A stretch of DNA of 64,000 nucleotides from Cydia pomonella (Eukaryota > Arthropoda > Insecta > Lepidoptera > Tortricidae), in assembly GCF_033807575.1 (NCBI RefSeq), contig NC_084717.1:11719692-11783691 (forward strand), read 5' to 3'. This document shows positions 1 through 11,999 of the stretch, piece after piece (positions within the stretch are counted from its first letter, which is position 1; every line of letters begins with the position of its first letter). The notes under the pieces were generated by a model. It was not told the origin of the DNA. It searched no databases and saw only the letters and a program-made list of their open reading frames with translations. Made by a program: the position numbers and the translations under genes.

Positions 1-7
1 TGAGCTT

Positions 8-80
8 CTTAAGGGCTACCTAAGGGTTTTCTAAGGGTTTCCAAAGGATTTCCTAAGGATTTCCTAAGGTTTTCAAAGGG
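8..80. repeat. Minisatellite of CTAAGGGTTTTC-like units
   Basis: About six imperfect 10-12 bp units of the form ctaagg-g/a-tttt/c follow each other at the window start. Confidence 0.7.
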
Positions 81-81
81 C

Positions 82-1320
82 CAACACATACCTGCTGCCA
101 CAGACGATGTTTATTCCTCCGAATTAACTCCTCTGCATTCCGCCTGATGAACAAGACAGACGACAGAAAAAGTCTGCTGCAGTCAAAATTAGCATTTGGG
201 TTGGAACTCGTAACAATGGCCGTGAAGGCGTCCCGAACTGGACGAAGAGAAGACCCGTCTCTTACATCAGCCTGCCACGCTCAAGGGCACGCTCCTCTTT
301 CCTCAGCAACTTGGCAAAGGAAAGCAACATTTGCCTCGACCTATTAAAATCCAGAAACCAAAATCTGAATCTCCGGAACTATATACTCGTATGGCGACAA
401 TAAATTTCCACGCTGAGTTTTATAAATATCTATTTTAATTTTTGTAACAATCAGTATTCTGACACAAACCAATGCCGTCTTTTCTTCTCCTTCTTTTTTT
501 CCCTACATTTCAAATTTAGTGCTCTTTTCAGCCAGAACTGTGTGTTGTCAGTCAAATTGTGCTACCTTTTAAAACATGTAGATTTCATTACCTAACGACA
601 CAATATCCAGAAAGAAATGCTGAAATACAACTATTTATATTTGTAACTAAACTAATTAAACTAAATCATGTTTCATATTTCTAAAAAAATATAACACTAA
701 GAGAAATAAAAAAAACAACGAAGTTACGCTAACACCACTAGATGGCGCTATGTGACAATCTTAACATTACTGTATCGAGACTGAATGGCAACTGTATTGC
801 TTCAAGAAGTCGAAGTGTGTAAGTGGGTTATCATGTGATGAGTCATTTACAACAGGAAAAGCTTTTTGTGATGTCATATCGGAAAATGAACACGCAATAG
901 TAGCGATTTTATAACGAAAAGGATTCAAACAGTTATAAAGCAAAAAGCCTAACTCTAACGAACACAGTAGGTACCTGCTTATTTCGGACTGATCTGCTAG
1001 GAGCATTGACCTCTCTAGACAGTTACATCCAATTTCCTATAACCTTGTGTAATGGAACTTAAATCAATGACATTCATTAAACGCAACCTTGCTAGCGTGA
1101 GTGATGGTCATTGACCCATTACTACACTATTAGATGTGTAATGAAACCAATATACTGCCCAAGTGTCCGATCGGTCCGATCCTATTTACTGTCTAACCAC
1201 ATAGAGTTTGGATTGATATACTGTAAGACATTGTACTTGTGCCCATCAAATTAAACAGACATGTTAAATGTGACGTCGACATCAGTCATCCATATTAGCA
1301 GAGAGGGACTTAAACGGAAT
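82..1320. other. No gene recognised
   Basis: This AT-rich stretch contains short open frames without codon structure. I see no splice-flanked coding motif or clear repeat in it. Confidence 0.5.
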
Positions 1321-1637
1321 AATATTCTTCTTCTTCCTCGCGTTGTCCTGGCATTTTGCCACGGATCATGGGAGCCTGGGGTCTACTTGGCAACTAATCC
1401 CGAAAATTACTAGTTTTCGCGAGAGCGACGGCCATCTGACCTTTCAACCCAGAGGGTACGTACCTCATTGGGACTAGTCCGGTTTCCCCACAATGTTTTC
1501 CTTCACCCAAAGGGACTGGTAAATATCAAATGATATTTCGTACCTCAATTTCCGAAAAACTCATTGGTACGAGCCGGGGTTTGAATTTGAACCTCCGGAT
1601 TGCAAGTCACACGCTCTTACCGCTAGGCCACCAGCGT
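1321..1637 (-). mobile_element. tRNA-derived SINE
   Basis: On the minus strand the element starts with a tRNA-like head: box A GTGGCCTAGCGGTAAGAGCG, and box B-like GGTTCAAATTC. It continues for about 250 bp and ends in a GAAGAAGAA-type tail at 1321-1335. The head is degraded relative to a functional tRNA. This is the typical layout of a lepidopteran SINE. Confidence 0.75.
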
Positions 1638-1814
1638 TTATTTAAACGGAATAATATTAAGCTACTAAAATGAAACACACACTTGTCCCGTAAAAATGAA
1701 CGTAAAATTTTTCGCCAATACGAACTTCCATGAAAATAGAATCGCTCTAATCAATAGCATCGATGAAAAATAAAACTTTAAAGGCAATCGGACAATTCCC
1801 ACTGATATTTCTAA

Positions 1815-2599
1815 AATAGTACGGTCGCCAAATCTCAAAAGCCCTCTAGAAACACGATTTAATTGACTCGGCTCGGCCTTACCCACAACCGGTATCAATG
1901 TGTTCGGACAGTTCTCCTGATCACCGTACATGCGGTAGTAAAGCGGAAAAATGGTGGAGGGGATAGTAATGACGTCACAAAGATGGCGGCCGGACCTATT
2001 CTTTTTGGCGGTGTATCTCGAAAACCACTTAACCGATTTTAATCATCGAGGTGTCAAATAATAGCTTATATTATGGAGATTATTTCCTTTTCTACAAACA
2101 TTTACGTGAAACCTATAGGAAAAAAATAATCACAAAAAACAGTTTTTTTATAAAATTATTTTTTTTTATTTTGTAAAAATCTCCGTAAATATTAGCATTT
2201 CGCAAATTTTGTTTCATATAAAACATATTGCTTCATTATCAAGGAATATAATGAGCCTTAAAACATACAGATCGAGTAATAAACAATGAAGCTACACTCA
2301 TTTATTTGCGCATGGGTAACGATAACTGGCTTTTACCGGTCGAAACTGTGGTGACTGTTACGATACGTATTGAATGGAATTTATAGAGTATCGGTTTTAA
2401 TTACTGAAATTATAATGACAATTATAAAAACCAGACACAATAATGTTACCTTACTCCGACGTTTAGTCTCTTTTTTCGTCTTAATCATAGGTAGGTACAT
2501 ATTTCTTTTTACTTAAAAATTTTATACAGGGTGAACTTTTAACCACCAGTCATACTCTGCGCAGCGACTTTATAGGTCATACTGAACAACTTTTACTAT
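1815..2599 (+). repeat. Left arm of a large inverted repeat (foldback)
   Basis: The sequence from 'tagtacggtcgcc' through 'aaccggtatcaatgtgttcg' to 'catactgaacaactttta' is repeated in inverted orientation at 5310-6079 with high identity. The arms of roughly 770 bp bracket a 2.7-kb interior, so the unit resembles a foldback transposon. Confidence 0.8.
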
Positions 2600-2607
2600 T
2601 AGTAGTC

Positions 2608-3285
2608 CCCAAGCCGCTCCGAGGCCAGATTTAATTGACTCAGCTCGGCCTTACCCACAACCGGTATCAATGTGTTCGGGCGTTTCTCCTGATCACCGTA
2701 CATGCGGTAGTAAAGCGGAAAAATGGTGGGAGGGGATAGTAATGACGTCACAAAGATGGCGTCCGGACCTATTCTTTTTGGCGGTGTATCTCGAAAACCA
2801 CTTAACCGATTGTATTCGTCGAGGTGTCAACTAATAGCTTATATTATGGAGATTATTTCCTTTTTACAAACATTTACGTGAAACCTATAGGAAAATAATA
2901 ATCACAAAAAACATTTTTTTTTTATACATTTGGTTGGTAGGTTTGTCTTATGTTTTAAAGCAGTAAAATCTTTCAAGTCGAAACACAGTATAAATATACA
3001 TTTTGTTGTCTAATCTAAAAGTATGATGTTCATTGTTTAAGACTGATTAGTGATTACTGAATTAAATAACATGCTATTTGTTATTTTTGTTTTATTTTTT
3101 AAATCAGGTATTAATTTATTCACTATGTATCACTATATAGGCAAAATGTGTATCATAGTTGGTCTGTAAGTACTTACTACTTGTGTCGAATATAGGTATA
3201 AGATGAAATTTTAACCACCAGCCATACTCTGCGCAGTGACTTTACAGGTCATACTGAACAACTTTTATTATGGGACCAATGCCGA
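2608..3285 (+). repeat. Partial direct copy of the foldback arm
   Basis: 2608-2935 repeats the outer half of the left arm (same 'accggtatcaatgtgttcgg' and 'atggtgg..aggggatagtaatgacg' segments). 3207-3285 repeats its inner end ('ttttaaccaccag..catactctgcgcag'). The piece in between is unrelated. The arm was therefore duplicated in tandem and partly replaced. Confidence 0.7.
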
Positions 3286-3410
3286 ATCACGCAAGAAAAT
3301 TTGGATCTGGAATGACACCCACTGGCTGTGCCCTACCACACAAAGCGAGATGACATTCACAATGCCCATACCTCTCTTTTGGACGTAGTTTAAGGACGTA
3401 CCCGGGTCCA

Positions 3411-3637
3411 TGACGCATGCTCGCCACACCGCTGCTTAAAATAAGCTGACGCACCGTAAATTGAACTGCGTAAAAATCGCAAAAAATATTACACGGAGAT
3501 CTTATGGCAGACACCGTACCGGTGACGTAAAAGACGCAACTGTTTTGCGAACAAAAAAGATTCGCGTGAAGCACGTCACTGCGATTCCGTACCGTCACCG
3601 TTTTTTAAACAGCGGTGTGGGGAGCATGCGTCAAAAA
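3411..3637. mobile_element. MITE with about 26-bp terminal inverted repeats
   Basis: 'gacgcatgctcgccacaccg' at 3412 and its near-perfect reverse complement at 3611-3636 bound about 227 bp. A 45-bp block 'cgtcactgcgattccgta' at 3574 recurs at 3652. The element lies inside the large foldback. Confidence 0.6.
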
Positions 3638-3708
3638 CGGTACGCATACGACGCGTCACTGCGATTCCGTATCGTGACCGTTTTTTAAGCTGCGGTCTGG
3701 TCGCACCT

Positions 3709-3734
3709 TGTATTGTATTGTATTGTATTGTATT
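3709..3734. repeat. (TATTG)n pentamer tail of the LINE
   Basis: About five TATTG units end the LINE on its 3' side; tandem pentamers are a known 3' end type of non-LTR elements. Confidence 0.75.
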
Positions 3735-5300
3735 CGGGCGATTTTTCCGCAACTCGACGACTTGCGCCTATTTTGCGTGATATGTTGGGGGTGGGCTAGT
3801 CCTGCCAGCCCAGCTCCTCGAGGAATCCTATCAAACCTTTGATGTTGAGTAGGACCTCGGGGAGGTCTCTCGGAGATCCGAGATGTTTAGCCCTGTATGG
3901 AGTCACTCCGCTGCATTCCAGCACCACGTGAGAGGCTGTTTCTTCTGTCTCCATGCAACCTCGGCACAGGGGACTGTCTGTGACACCTGTTGTGAAAAGA
4001 TGTTTGTTAAATAGTCCATGACCTGTTATGACACTGGTTACCATACTCAGTCGGACCTTCCCTAGTTGCAGGAGCGCCCTTGTGAGTTTTCCATTGATGC
4101 CAGGCATGGCTTCTTTTGCCTGTCTGCATCCAGTCTGGTTCAGCCAGTGTTCTGTGTGTAGTTTCCCTGTACGTGCCAGCAGCATTGAGCGTACCTTGCT
4201 AAATGGTATCGGAAGAATCGGTTCCGGACCAATCGCCCCCGCATTCGATCCTTGCCTGGCAAGCTCGTCCGCAGCATCGTTACCTCGGGATCCACTGTGT
4301 CCCTTGAACCATTGTAGGGTGGTCTTGTTATTATGACATACCTCCATTAGTCGTTCGTGGCATTCGTGTATAAGTTTGGATGTAACTTTATGGCTATTTA
4401 GAGCCATTAAGACTGCTCTACTGTCGGAGAGTATGCGGATGGAGGATCCTACTACCTTCCTTGCAGTGATGGCAGCCGCCGCGTTTATGATGCCCATGCA
4501 CTCAGCTTGGAATACCGAGTTATGGGCTCCTAGCGGAGTGGTGATCGACATGTTCAGGTCTTCTGAGAAGGTTCCAGAGCCCGATCCGCTGTCTGTTTTG
4601 GACCCATCAGTGAAGATTCTCAGCTCCCGGGGATTGAGTCCTTCATGATTGTCGTCCTCATATAACTGTATTTTGTACCTTTTATCGAAGATAGCTTGTT
4701 TGTGAATCCGGTCCGTGCCTGACCTAAGCACTGGAAATTCGTCATACACCTAATACACCTTTTCCAGGCATTTTGTGTGAAGAGCTCCTGTGATGTTAGA
4801 CCATATCTTGAGGGTTCGCAACCTTACCGCTGAGAGACTGGCCTCTTGCTGTATGTGTAGGTGCAGCGGTGGAAGGTTTAGCATGACCTCCATGGCTGCA
4901 GTCGGGGTAGACCTCGTGCAGCCAGTGGTGGCCGCGCATGCGAGCCTTTGAAGTCTTTGTAGTTTGTCTCGTACGTTGCCTAGGTTTGTTCTTGGCCACC
5001 AAACCAGAGCACCGTAACAGAGTAAGGGGCGGATTATCGTCTTATAGAGCCAGAGGGTAATTTTCGGGTTGAGTCCCCACCTCTTACCAATCATCCTTCT
5101 GCACTGCCAGAAGACAACTCCCGCCTTGTCTATCCGTTTGTTGATGTGGTTGTTCCAATTGAGTTTATTGTCGAGAGTTAGTCCTAAGTACTTAACTTCA
5201 TCGGACAGCTGTAGCTCAGTTTGGAAAAGTGTTGGTCTGGTAAAGTTGGTCGCACCTTTATATGGGACAGTCAAAATTTTTTTCGCGATTTCGGAATTGG
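3709..5300 (-). pseudogene. 5'-truncated LINE: reverse transcriptase C-terminus and RNase H
   Basis: On the minus strand a frame from about 5300 encodes the end of a reverse transcriptase (DEVKYLGLTLDNKLNWNNHI, then LYKTIIRPLLCYGALVWW). One in-frame TAG at 4750-4752 follows, and then an RNase H domain with all four acidic positions: FTDGSK, FQAECMG, ILSDSRAV and GNDAADELA. It ends with a zinc-knuckle-like CRGC...HVVLEC and a stop at 3796. A (CAATA)n pentamer tail at 3709-3734 marks the 3' end. RNase H plus this tail fits the I/Jockey/R1 group of non-LTR retrotransposons. It is defective through the stop and loss of the 5' part. Confidence 0.85.
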
Positions 5301-5309
5301 TCCCATAGT

Positions 5310-6079
5310 AAAAGTTGTTAAGTATGACCTATAAAGTCGCTGCGCAGAGTATGACTGGTGGTTAAAAGTTCACCCTGTATAAAATTTTTAAGTAAAAAGA
5401 AATATGTACCTACCTATGATTAAGACGAAAAAAGAGACTAAACGTCGAAGTAAGGTAACATTATTGTGTCTGGTTTTTATAATTTTCATTATAATTTCAG
5501 TAATTAAAACCGATACTCTATAAATTCCATTAAATACGTATCGTAACAGTCACCACAGTTTCGACCGGTAAAAGCCAGTTATCGTTACCCATGCGCAAAT
5601 AAATGAGTGTAGCTTCATTGTTTATTACTCGATCTGTATGTTTTAAGGCTCATTATATTCCTTGATAATGAAGCAATATGTTTTATATTAAACAAAATTT
5701 GCGAAATGCTAATATTTACGGAGATTTTTACAAAATAAAAAATAATAATTTTATAAAAAAACTGTTTTTTGTGATTATTTTTTTCCTATAGGTTTCACGT
5801 AAATGTTTGTAGAAAAGGAAATAATCTCCATAATATAAGCTATTATTTGACACCTCGATGATTAAAATCGGTTAAGTGGTTTTCGAGATACACCGCCAAA
5901 AAGAATAGGTCCGGCCGCCATCTTTGTGACGTCATTACTATCCCCTCCACCATTTTTCCGCTTTACTACCGCATGTACGGTGATCAGGAGAACTGTCCGA
6001 ACACATTGATACCGGTTGTGGGTAAGGCCGAGCTGAGTCAATTAAATCTGGCCTCGGAGCGGCTTGGCGACCGTACTAA
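5310..6079 (-). repeat. Right arm of the large inverted repeat
   Basis: Reverse complement of 1815-2599. The outer end is 'ggcgaccgtacta', and the inner end (5265-5375) also pairs with 3207-3312. The inner pairing runs into the start of the LINE remnant, so the foldback and the LINE share a junction. Confidence 0.8.
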
Positions 6080-7984
6080 AAGGAGCGCCAAGTTCGATGC
6101 AATGTAAAAGCATTAGCCCGCGTGGAATCTGGGAAAATCTCGGCGCTCCATCTTTGATATTTACTTTGTAGACGAAGATAAAAAGCGTCCATTCGGAGGA
6201 TTTATAAAATGGATGTTTAAACCCTCCGAGGACAATGCTTTGAGATCGAAGTGGAGTGCCCGGCGATCTTTACCAGCGATGTGTTACTTTCAGCGAAACG
6301 AAACTACTGCACACTGTTATCGGTTAATAAATAGGTATTTTTTCTTCGAAATATTATTAAAATACTTTGTATGTTCTTCACGGAGTATAAAGCTATTTTT
6401 TTTAACTGCTCATTCAAAACGCTTTGGCGTTTTGTCACCTCAATTTCGAGCTACCAAACTTAATTCTAAAGCACTAAATAAATACCTACTTTGTCGGTTA
6501 TCCATAGTGCTACTGGCTTATAGAATTAAAGATGTAATTATAAATGGCCCTTATTGATGGCTGACTATTGGAACGACTCACGGCAAATATGCCAAAATGG
6601 CACTCCACTTTACAGCATCCCACTTGACTGCGCCAATACACGGGACATATTCAAACGCGTCCGCATCTCCACTTCTAAGCCGTTTAAATTATCCCGCACA
6701 ATAGCGTCGGTAGGAGCTAGGTGCCAGCACTCAGGATAAATCGTCCAAATATCCATATCTTCACACTTTATAAATGCGGCCTTTCAGAGGTATACGAATA
6801 TCGGAGTTGGAAATGTTCCTTTTGACTACCTACATCGTGAAATGATTTGAATTAAGTAATATTTTAACATCGAGCGAACATGCTCTTCTTCTTTAACAAC
6901 AATTTATTTATATGTAGGTCTCTCTGACATACTAAAAAACAACGTGCAGTTACATTTTTATATAAAAAATGTATCTTTTGACCTGAATGATCAAACAAAT
7001 TGAGTATTCGCAACTTCGTGTGTCTATAATGAACCTTTGATAGTTATTTGTTTTACAAGGGTGCAAAGTTGTTATTTAACCGCTCGTGCTAATATTGATA
7101 CCCGATCAAGCGAAAGATTCCAAAATTGAAAATCAAATTAAATCAAATCCAAATAAACGTCATAAAAAAATATCATTTAAAAGTCAATTCTACTAGTTAA
7201 CATAAGGAAACAACTCAAAATTTACATCTAATTACTTTGCCCCTCGTGTGGATAAAATGCAACTTTTTTATTAGTTTCTGAACAATGAAGAGGGCCTTTA
7301 CCAGTTGGTGTGTTGAAAATTATGATAACTGCTGGTCACACGAAAACTATGTCAAAACCGATTTTAGTATCCTTCACTTTAGAGTTTAGAAGATATTTTT
7401 GTTTTTTGTCTGAGTATCCATCCGCGTTCTTTCCAAAAAGTGTAAGAAGTCCGTCGCTACACGTAATACTGGATACTGACGACCCTTAATAATAGCGAAA
7501 GCAAAAGAGTCTATCAATGAAAACGTTCCAAAAGCATCAAAGAGGGCACTTCTACGATGATAAAAGCAAATGCTTTATTTAGGCGAGTGTTCCCGAACGT
7601 TTTTCACAATTACACAGCGGCCTGGAAACCCGGCGACGTGTTGTTTCAATTTCACGCTCAAATAATACAAGAGGCAACCTTGTTAAGGGCTGTTTAGTTC
7701 AAGGGCCCAACTAAATGGCATTCGGTCGAAACAATCCGGAGGGACACCTGGGGCCGGAGAGCAGCGACGAACTGAAGAGAATTTAGTTGTTTGGTCCAGC
7801 GTATCGAATAATAGGATTTGGTTAACTTTATACCAAAGACAGAAAAGTAGCGGAGAGTAAGGGAATGGAATATCTAAAAACTTTTGTTCTAGCTGTTTCA
7901 AAGGTAAATTATTTTTCAACACACTTGCTCAAATGCTGCTATGTATATCGGCACTACCCGTTCAATGTTGTAAGTTCATTGTTT
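6080..7984. other. No gene recognised
   Basis: AT-rich sequence with short, unconvincing open frames (longest 114 codons at 6213, AT-driven). I recognise no exon, RNA or repeat here. Confidence 0.5.
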
Positions 7985-8117
7985 CCTGCTACCCAAAGGT
8001 TGTCTGGAAGAGATCGCTTCTTAGCGATAAGACCGCCTGTTGTTACCTAACTTTTACGTGTTTTTTCATTTCCTGTCTATTTTTAAATGTATGGTGCACA
8101 ATAAAGAATATTTACTT
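7985..8117 (+). mobile_element. LINE/SINE 3' end ('ctggaagagatcgc' family)
   Basis: The segment 'ggttgtctggaagagatcgc' to 'gtgcacaataaagaatattt' followed by (acttactt)n is a retroelement 3' tail I know from lepidopteran genomes. A related piece lies at 36243-36370. Confidence 0.65.
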
Positions 8118-8129
8118 ACTTACTTACTC

Positions 8130-8640
8130 AAAACGGCGTTTTTATTCCACCGATTTTTGGCTCATAATCATATCTCATTTTTGGCTCATAAACACACGTG
8201 CTTTTTCAGTATATTATAACACTCGTGCTTTTTCATTATATTATCCGACTGAGTCAAGAAGGTAACTTAATTGCTGATAACATGTATGAAAACGGAGCCT
8301 TCTTAAATTGGTCGAGTAAATTTTACAACGTGGACTGGCGGGGCGGTGAGCCGGCCGCCGGGCTCAGCATCGGCACGCGGGCGGCCGCCGGCGGAGCGAA
8401 GGGCGGCAGGCAGTATGACAGATGCAAGACTTTTACCAACCGATTTAACAATTAAAATTTGATTAATATGAAAGTTTCTTTTTTCCGTGCAAGTGTGTTG
8501 AAAATCGTCGTATGAAACGCGTGTGCTATGGTTATTTTATTACACACATCAGCTTTCTAATTAAGCGCTCGCTTGCAGCTCGCGCGCACAATATCGCCTC
8601 GTGTATAATGCCAACTTAGCACACTTGTATCACAATGTAC
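8130..8640 (+). repeat. Repeat family with GC-rich core, copy 1
   Basis: A block of about 500 bp recurs on the minus strand at 46795-47400. Shared landmarks in order are 'acggagccttc', 'ttggtcgagta', a GC-rich core, 'cagtatgacagatgcaa', 'gtgtgttgaaaa', 'gcgcacaatatcgcctcgt' and 'cttgtatcacaatgt'. The core is coding-like (ends QYDRC in both copies) but is not open throughout in either copy. It is dispersed, and no terminal repeat was seen. Confidence 0.7.
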
Positions 8641-9334
8641 TATTAAGCATCTTCTAATTATAACTATTGTTAACAGAAGTTGGATGAAAAACGATCGTAA
8701 TTATAGTTTTGATTTTGAATTGGTCAAATATTAAAAATTAATTTCCACACAGACATTATTGCTAAATTTTGTTCCCTCTGGTCAGTTGAAGTTAACCCCA
8801 GGCGATATAATATGACGATGCAGTCAGCCTCACACTAATTTAATATACCTATGTGAGTCAGGATTGCGTCTGTTCGCAAACTCTGCCGTCACCACAAATC
8901 CATATCAAGCTCTAGACACGAATAATTCATACTTAACTATAACTAGCATGTCTACGAATTTCTTCAGTTCGTAAGTGAGGCGAATTCAATGAATTAACGA
9001 CGAATAAATGGAGGCACATAATACTCAGGTATAGGTTGGACTTTTGGAGATAATAATTCCAAATGTGAATAGTGATAAAAGAGTTATGATTTTACAAATA
9101 CAAAAACGTTATGTTGTATGGCCTCATTACAGAAAATTTGGGTAATGTATCTATCTAATTATCTACTTATAGCTCGATTACGCAAGAGTAATAGAGAGGC
9201 AAATAAAAATCGATTTTCGTGGTAGGCTCTCGAGTTGCTATAAATATCTAAACGGGACTTTAAACACCTTCAAGAGATCGTTTTCAGTTGCACCAAATGA
9301 ATGAGGTGTGACCAGTACGGGTACCACCAGTTCG

Positions 9335-9460
9335 AAACTGGCATATTCGCTAACGTGTGCGTAACTTACTGTCTACGCATCTCACTCGTACTCCCACATT
9401 AGTACGAGCGAGATGTATGGAAAGTTACGCCGACGTTAGCGAATATGTAAGTTTCACTCT
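9335..9460. mobile_element. Inverted-repeat MITE
   Basis: 'catattcgctaacgt' near 9341 pairs with 'acgttagcgaatatg' near 9432, and the pairing continues inward through 'gcgtaactt' and 'catctc.ctcgtac'. The element is almost wholly palindromic, about 120 bp. Confidence 0.65.
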
Positions 9461-10209
9461 GCTAAGGCAGTCGTGTTATTACTTATTGTATCTCATGGCG
9501 ACTGCAGTAAAAATGTAAACCAAAATGTCAGGATGTTATAAAAGACCACAATTTTTATTTCGACTTGTTTTATCTGAACTTGTGGTGTGGTATCTATCTC
9601 TAACTACAGCAGAAAGAATTAATCTCGAGAAATCCCAGCAGACCGGATTCAATTTGAATTGAGAGAAAAATCAAGTGCAACAGCATAATAGCGAGCAATT
9701 TAGTCGGAGACCGCGTGGAAAATTAAAATAAGCCAGATTTACTTTTAATGTTCCGACATGCCAGTTGGGTTGGCCGATGTATGGAGGCAATTACGACTGC
9801 TGTAGAACTGTAGATTTCGACCGCGTTCTTAACGTTATAATATATGCAACACTTTTTGCAAAGTTGTTTGCCGGCTGTCAAAAAAAAGCGAAAAATGCTC
9901 GTTATTTGATAATCTACGATGTAGGTCCAAACAACAAAATTGTGCATGGCATTTTCCTCTAAAACAACAAAAAATGCGTTACAGGGCCACGAAAACGGAA
10001 ATATAACTAACACACTAGGAATTTAAATATCATAAAGGGGCATTGTTAAACTTGTCGGCGAAAATTTTAAATTAGAATAAATAACCTACCTACAACACTA
10101 AATTTTAAGCGAAATACGTCATATTTGCCATTGTTGACAGGTTAGGCATCGAAGGCACAGAACCATCTGACATTCAGCCACGATTAAAAATTGTGCAAAA
10201 ATATTTTTA

Positions 10210-10460
10210 ACTGCTATTCTCTTCTTCCTCGTTTCCTCATGACTGGGGGTCGCGACCACATGAGATCGTTATTTTGTGCACAAATAAGGCTCTCCATTCT
10301 GCACGATTTTCCGCCTTCCTAATAATATGCGCCTGTATAGATCCCTGGCCTTCTTTACAATGTCCACTACCCCGTCCTCCGTCCACCATGCCAAACATAA
10401 TGCGTTTTTCGAAGTTGTCTTCGAAATCGTGCACAATCACGCCATCTTTTGGTGGCTAGT
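10210..10460 (-). pseudogene. LINE endonuclease-reverse transcriptase, C-terminal remnant
   Basis: On the minus strand a short frame ends RAEWRALFVHKITISCGRDPQS, the tail seen in lepidopteran endonuclease/reverse-transcriptase LINEs. It is followed by GAGGAAACGAGGAAGAAGAG. Only the last 60-70 codons remain. Confidence 0.6.
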
Positions 10461-11036
10461 CAGCAGGACATCCCTAGACATCCACCTGAACTGATTTGCA
10501 AGACCGAAGTGATCCCATAAGTTTTCCGTGAAGAAAGTTTTAAGTTTTGTGCGGAACACTAAAAATGCGATAGTAATGATAACCTCCTTTTTTGTTGAAA
10601 TCGGTTAAACAAACTATGAACTTAAGTAGTTATATTAGATAATATAGTATCCTAGCTCCCGTTATCCGATATGCCGATATGCGCACTACAATGAAATGCA
10701 CACCTCATACTTGGCTGCATTTCGGCGCGGTCATTGTGCAATATCCACTTTATATACGGCAATGGCTATCGTAAATTATAATTATGACCTTCGTGAATGT
10801 CGGAAGCCATTGGGGCTTGTTTATGAACGCGGTCTTAGCTCTAAGCTAGCGGTCTATGCACGGTCTATTTCGGTATTAGTTTGTATTTCAGCATTACTAT
10901 AATTTGAATAGATCTCGTGATCAGAATTAGGAATAGTTAAAGGTCTCCAGCAAGCTCGGTTCTCCATACAAAGGTTTTACCATATTCTCATTTTAAAACG
11001 ACTAGCTAGACTGCTCTGAAACTTTGTACTTACAAT

Positions 11037-11107
11037 ATTTATTTATTTATTATTTGATTATGAGCTTATTGTGTCCCACTGCTGGGCAAAGGCCTCCCCC
11101 CTCTTCC
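11037..11107 (-). mobile_element. LINE 3' end fragment ('gcctttgcccagcagtggga')
   Basis: The minus strand reads 'ggcctttgcccagcagtgggac', then an AT-rich (aataaataa) tail. It is the same 3' end as the LINE at 38340-39080 and is related to 18190-18535. Heavily 5' truncated. Confidence 0.75.
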
Positions 11108-11661
11108 TCCACTTACAATAGTATAAGTTATATCAAGTTATATCTAGGGCAGTAATTAGTTTGATGGAATTGGCCTCTGGTTTACTAATTAGGTGCTGTG
11201 AATACATTTATACAGTTACGAGTTAATCGAGTAATTTTTTAATCGTCACGGAGTTCTTTCCTCTACTAATATAAATATGTAAGTGGTCAGCGCTTGAACG
11301 TTTCCCTTCTTTCAATTTCATCTTCTTCTTATAGTTAAGTTAGTTCAGGTCCATTGCAACAAAATTAATAACTATAATCTATAACGTTTTCGGCACTGTA
11401 TTGTCAATATTATATGTAATATAAGACAAATGTAACTCTTTTGTAATGACTGTTTGTGCCAAAATAAAGAGAAAAAAAAAATAGAAATGTATCAACATGG
11501 GATTTTTAAAGTTCGGAGGGCTCGGACTGCAGATTTCCATCGTGGCTTATTTAATTAAGCGATGCCCCACGGGGCAGTCTAGGAGCAGCGGAAATTTATT
11601 TGTAAGAACACTTTTTGCTGGAATTTTACTGCGCTTATGAGACTCTTGTATGAGTTAGTTT

Positions 11662-11987
11662 TATTAGTTTTATTTTTTCTTGTCATAGGCAGCGTGTGAA
11701 AAAAGATATAATTCATTTTTATTTCATTTTAAAGAAATAATAGAACATATTTTTGACGTAAAACATACATAACAACAAGAAACAAAATAAAATGAATGAT
11801 ATTTCAGCCTCCATCATATATACCTATTAGTTTTATTTTTTCTTGTCATAGGCAGCGTGTGAAAAAAGATATAATTCATTTTTATTTCATTTTAAAGAAA
11901 TAATAGAACATAGTTTTGGCGTAAAACATACATAACAACAAGAAACAAAATAAAATGAATGATATTTCAGCCTCCATCATATATACC
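11662..11987 (+). repeat. 163-bp tandem duplication
   Basis: Two adjacent 163-bp units start at 'tattagttttattttttctt' (11662 and 11825). I see only two clear base differences between them (tttttgacg/gttttggcg), so the duplication is recent. Confidence 0.9.
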
Positions 11988-11999
11988 TATTGTTGGTGA

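Noticed and set aside
3697..5256. Shared 'ggtcgcacctt' at 3699 and 5246 as a target duplication of the LINE
   Set aside because: The reading frame of the LINE continues across the 5246 copy, so it cannot be the insertion boundary; probably chance.
6213..6557. 114-codon plus-strand frame
   Set aside because: AT-driven, Phe/Leu-rich without domain motifs or splice signals.
11662..11987. CRISPR-like array
   Set aside because: Only two 163-bp tandem units, no spacers, and a eukaryotic context.
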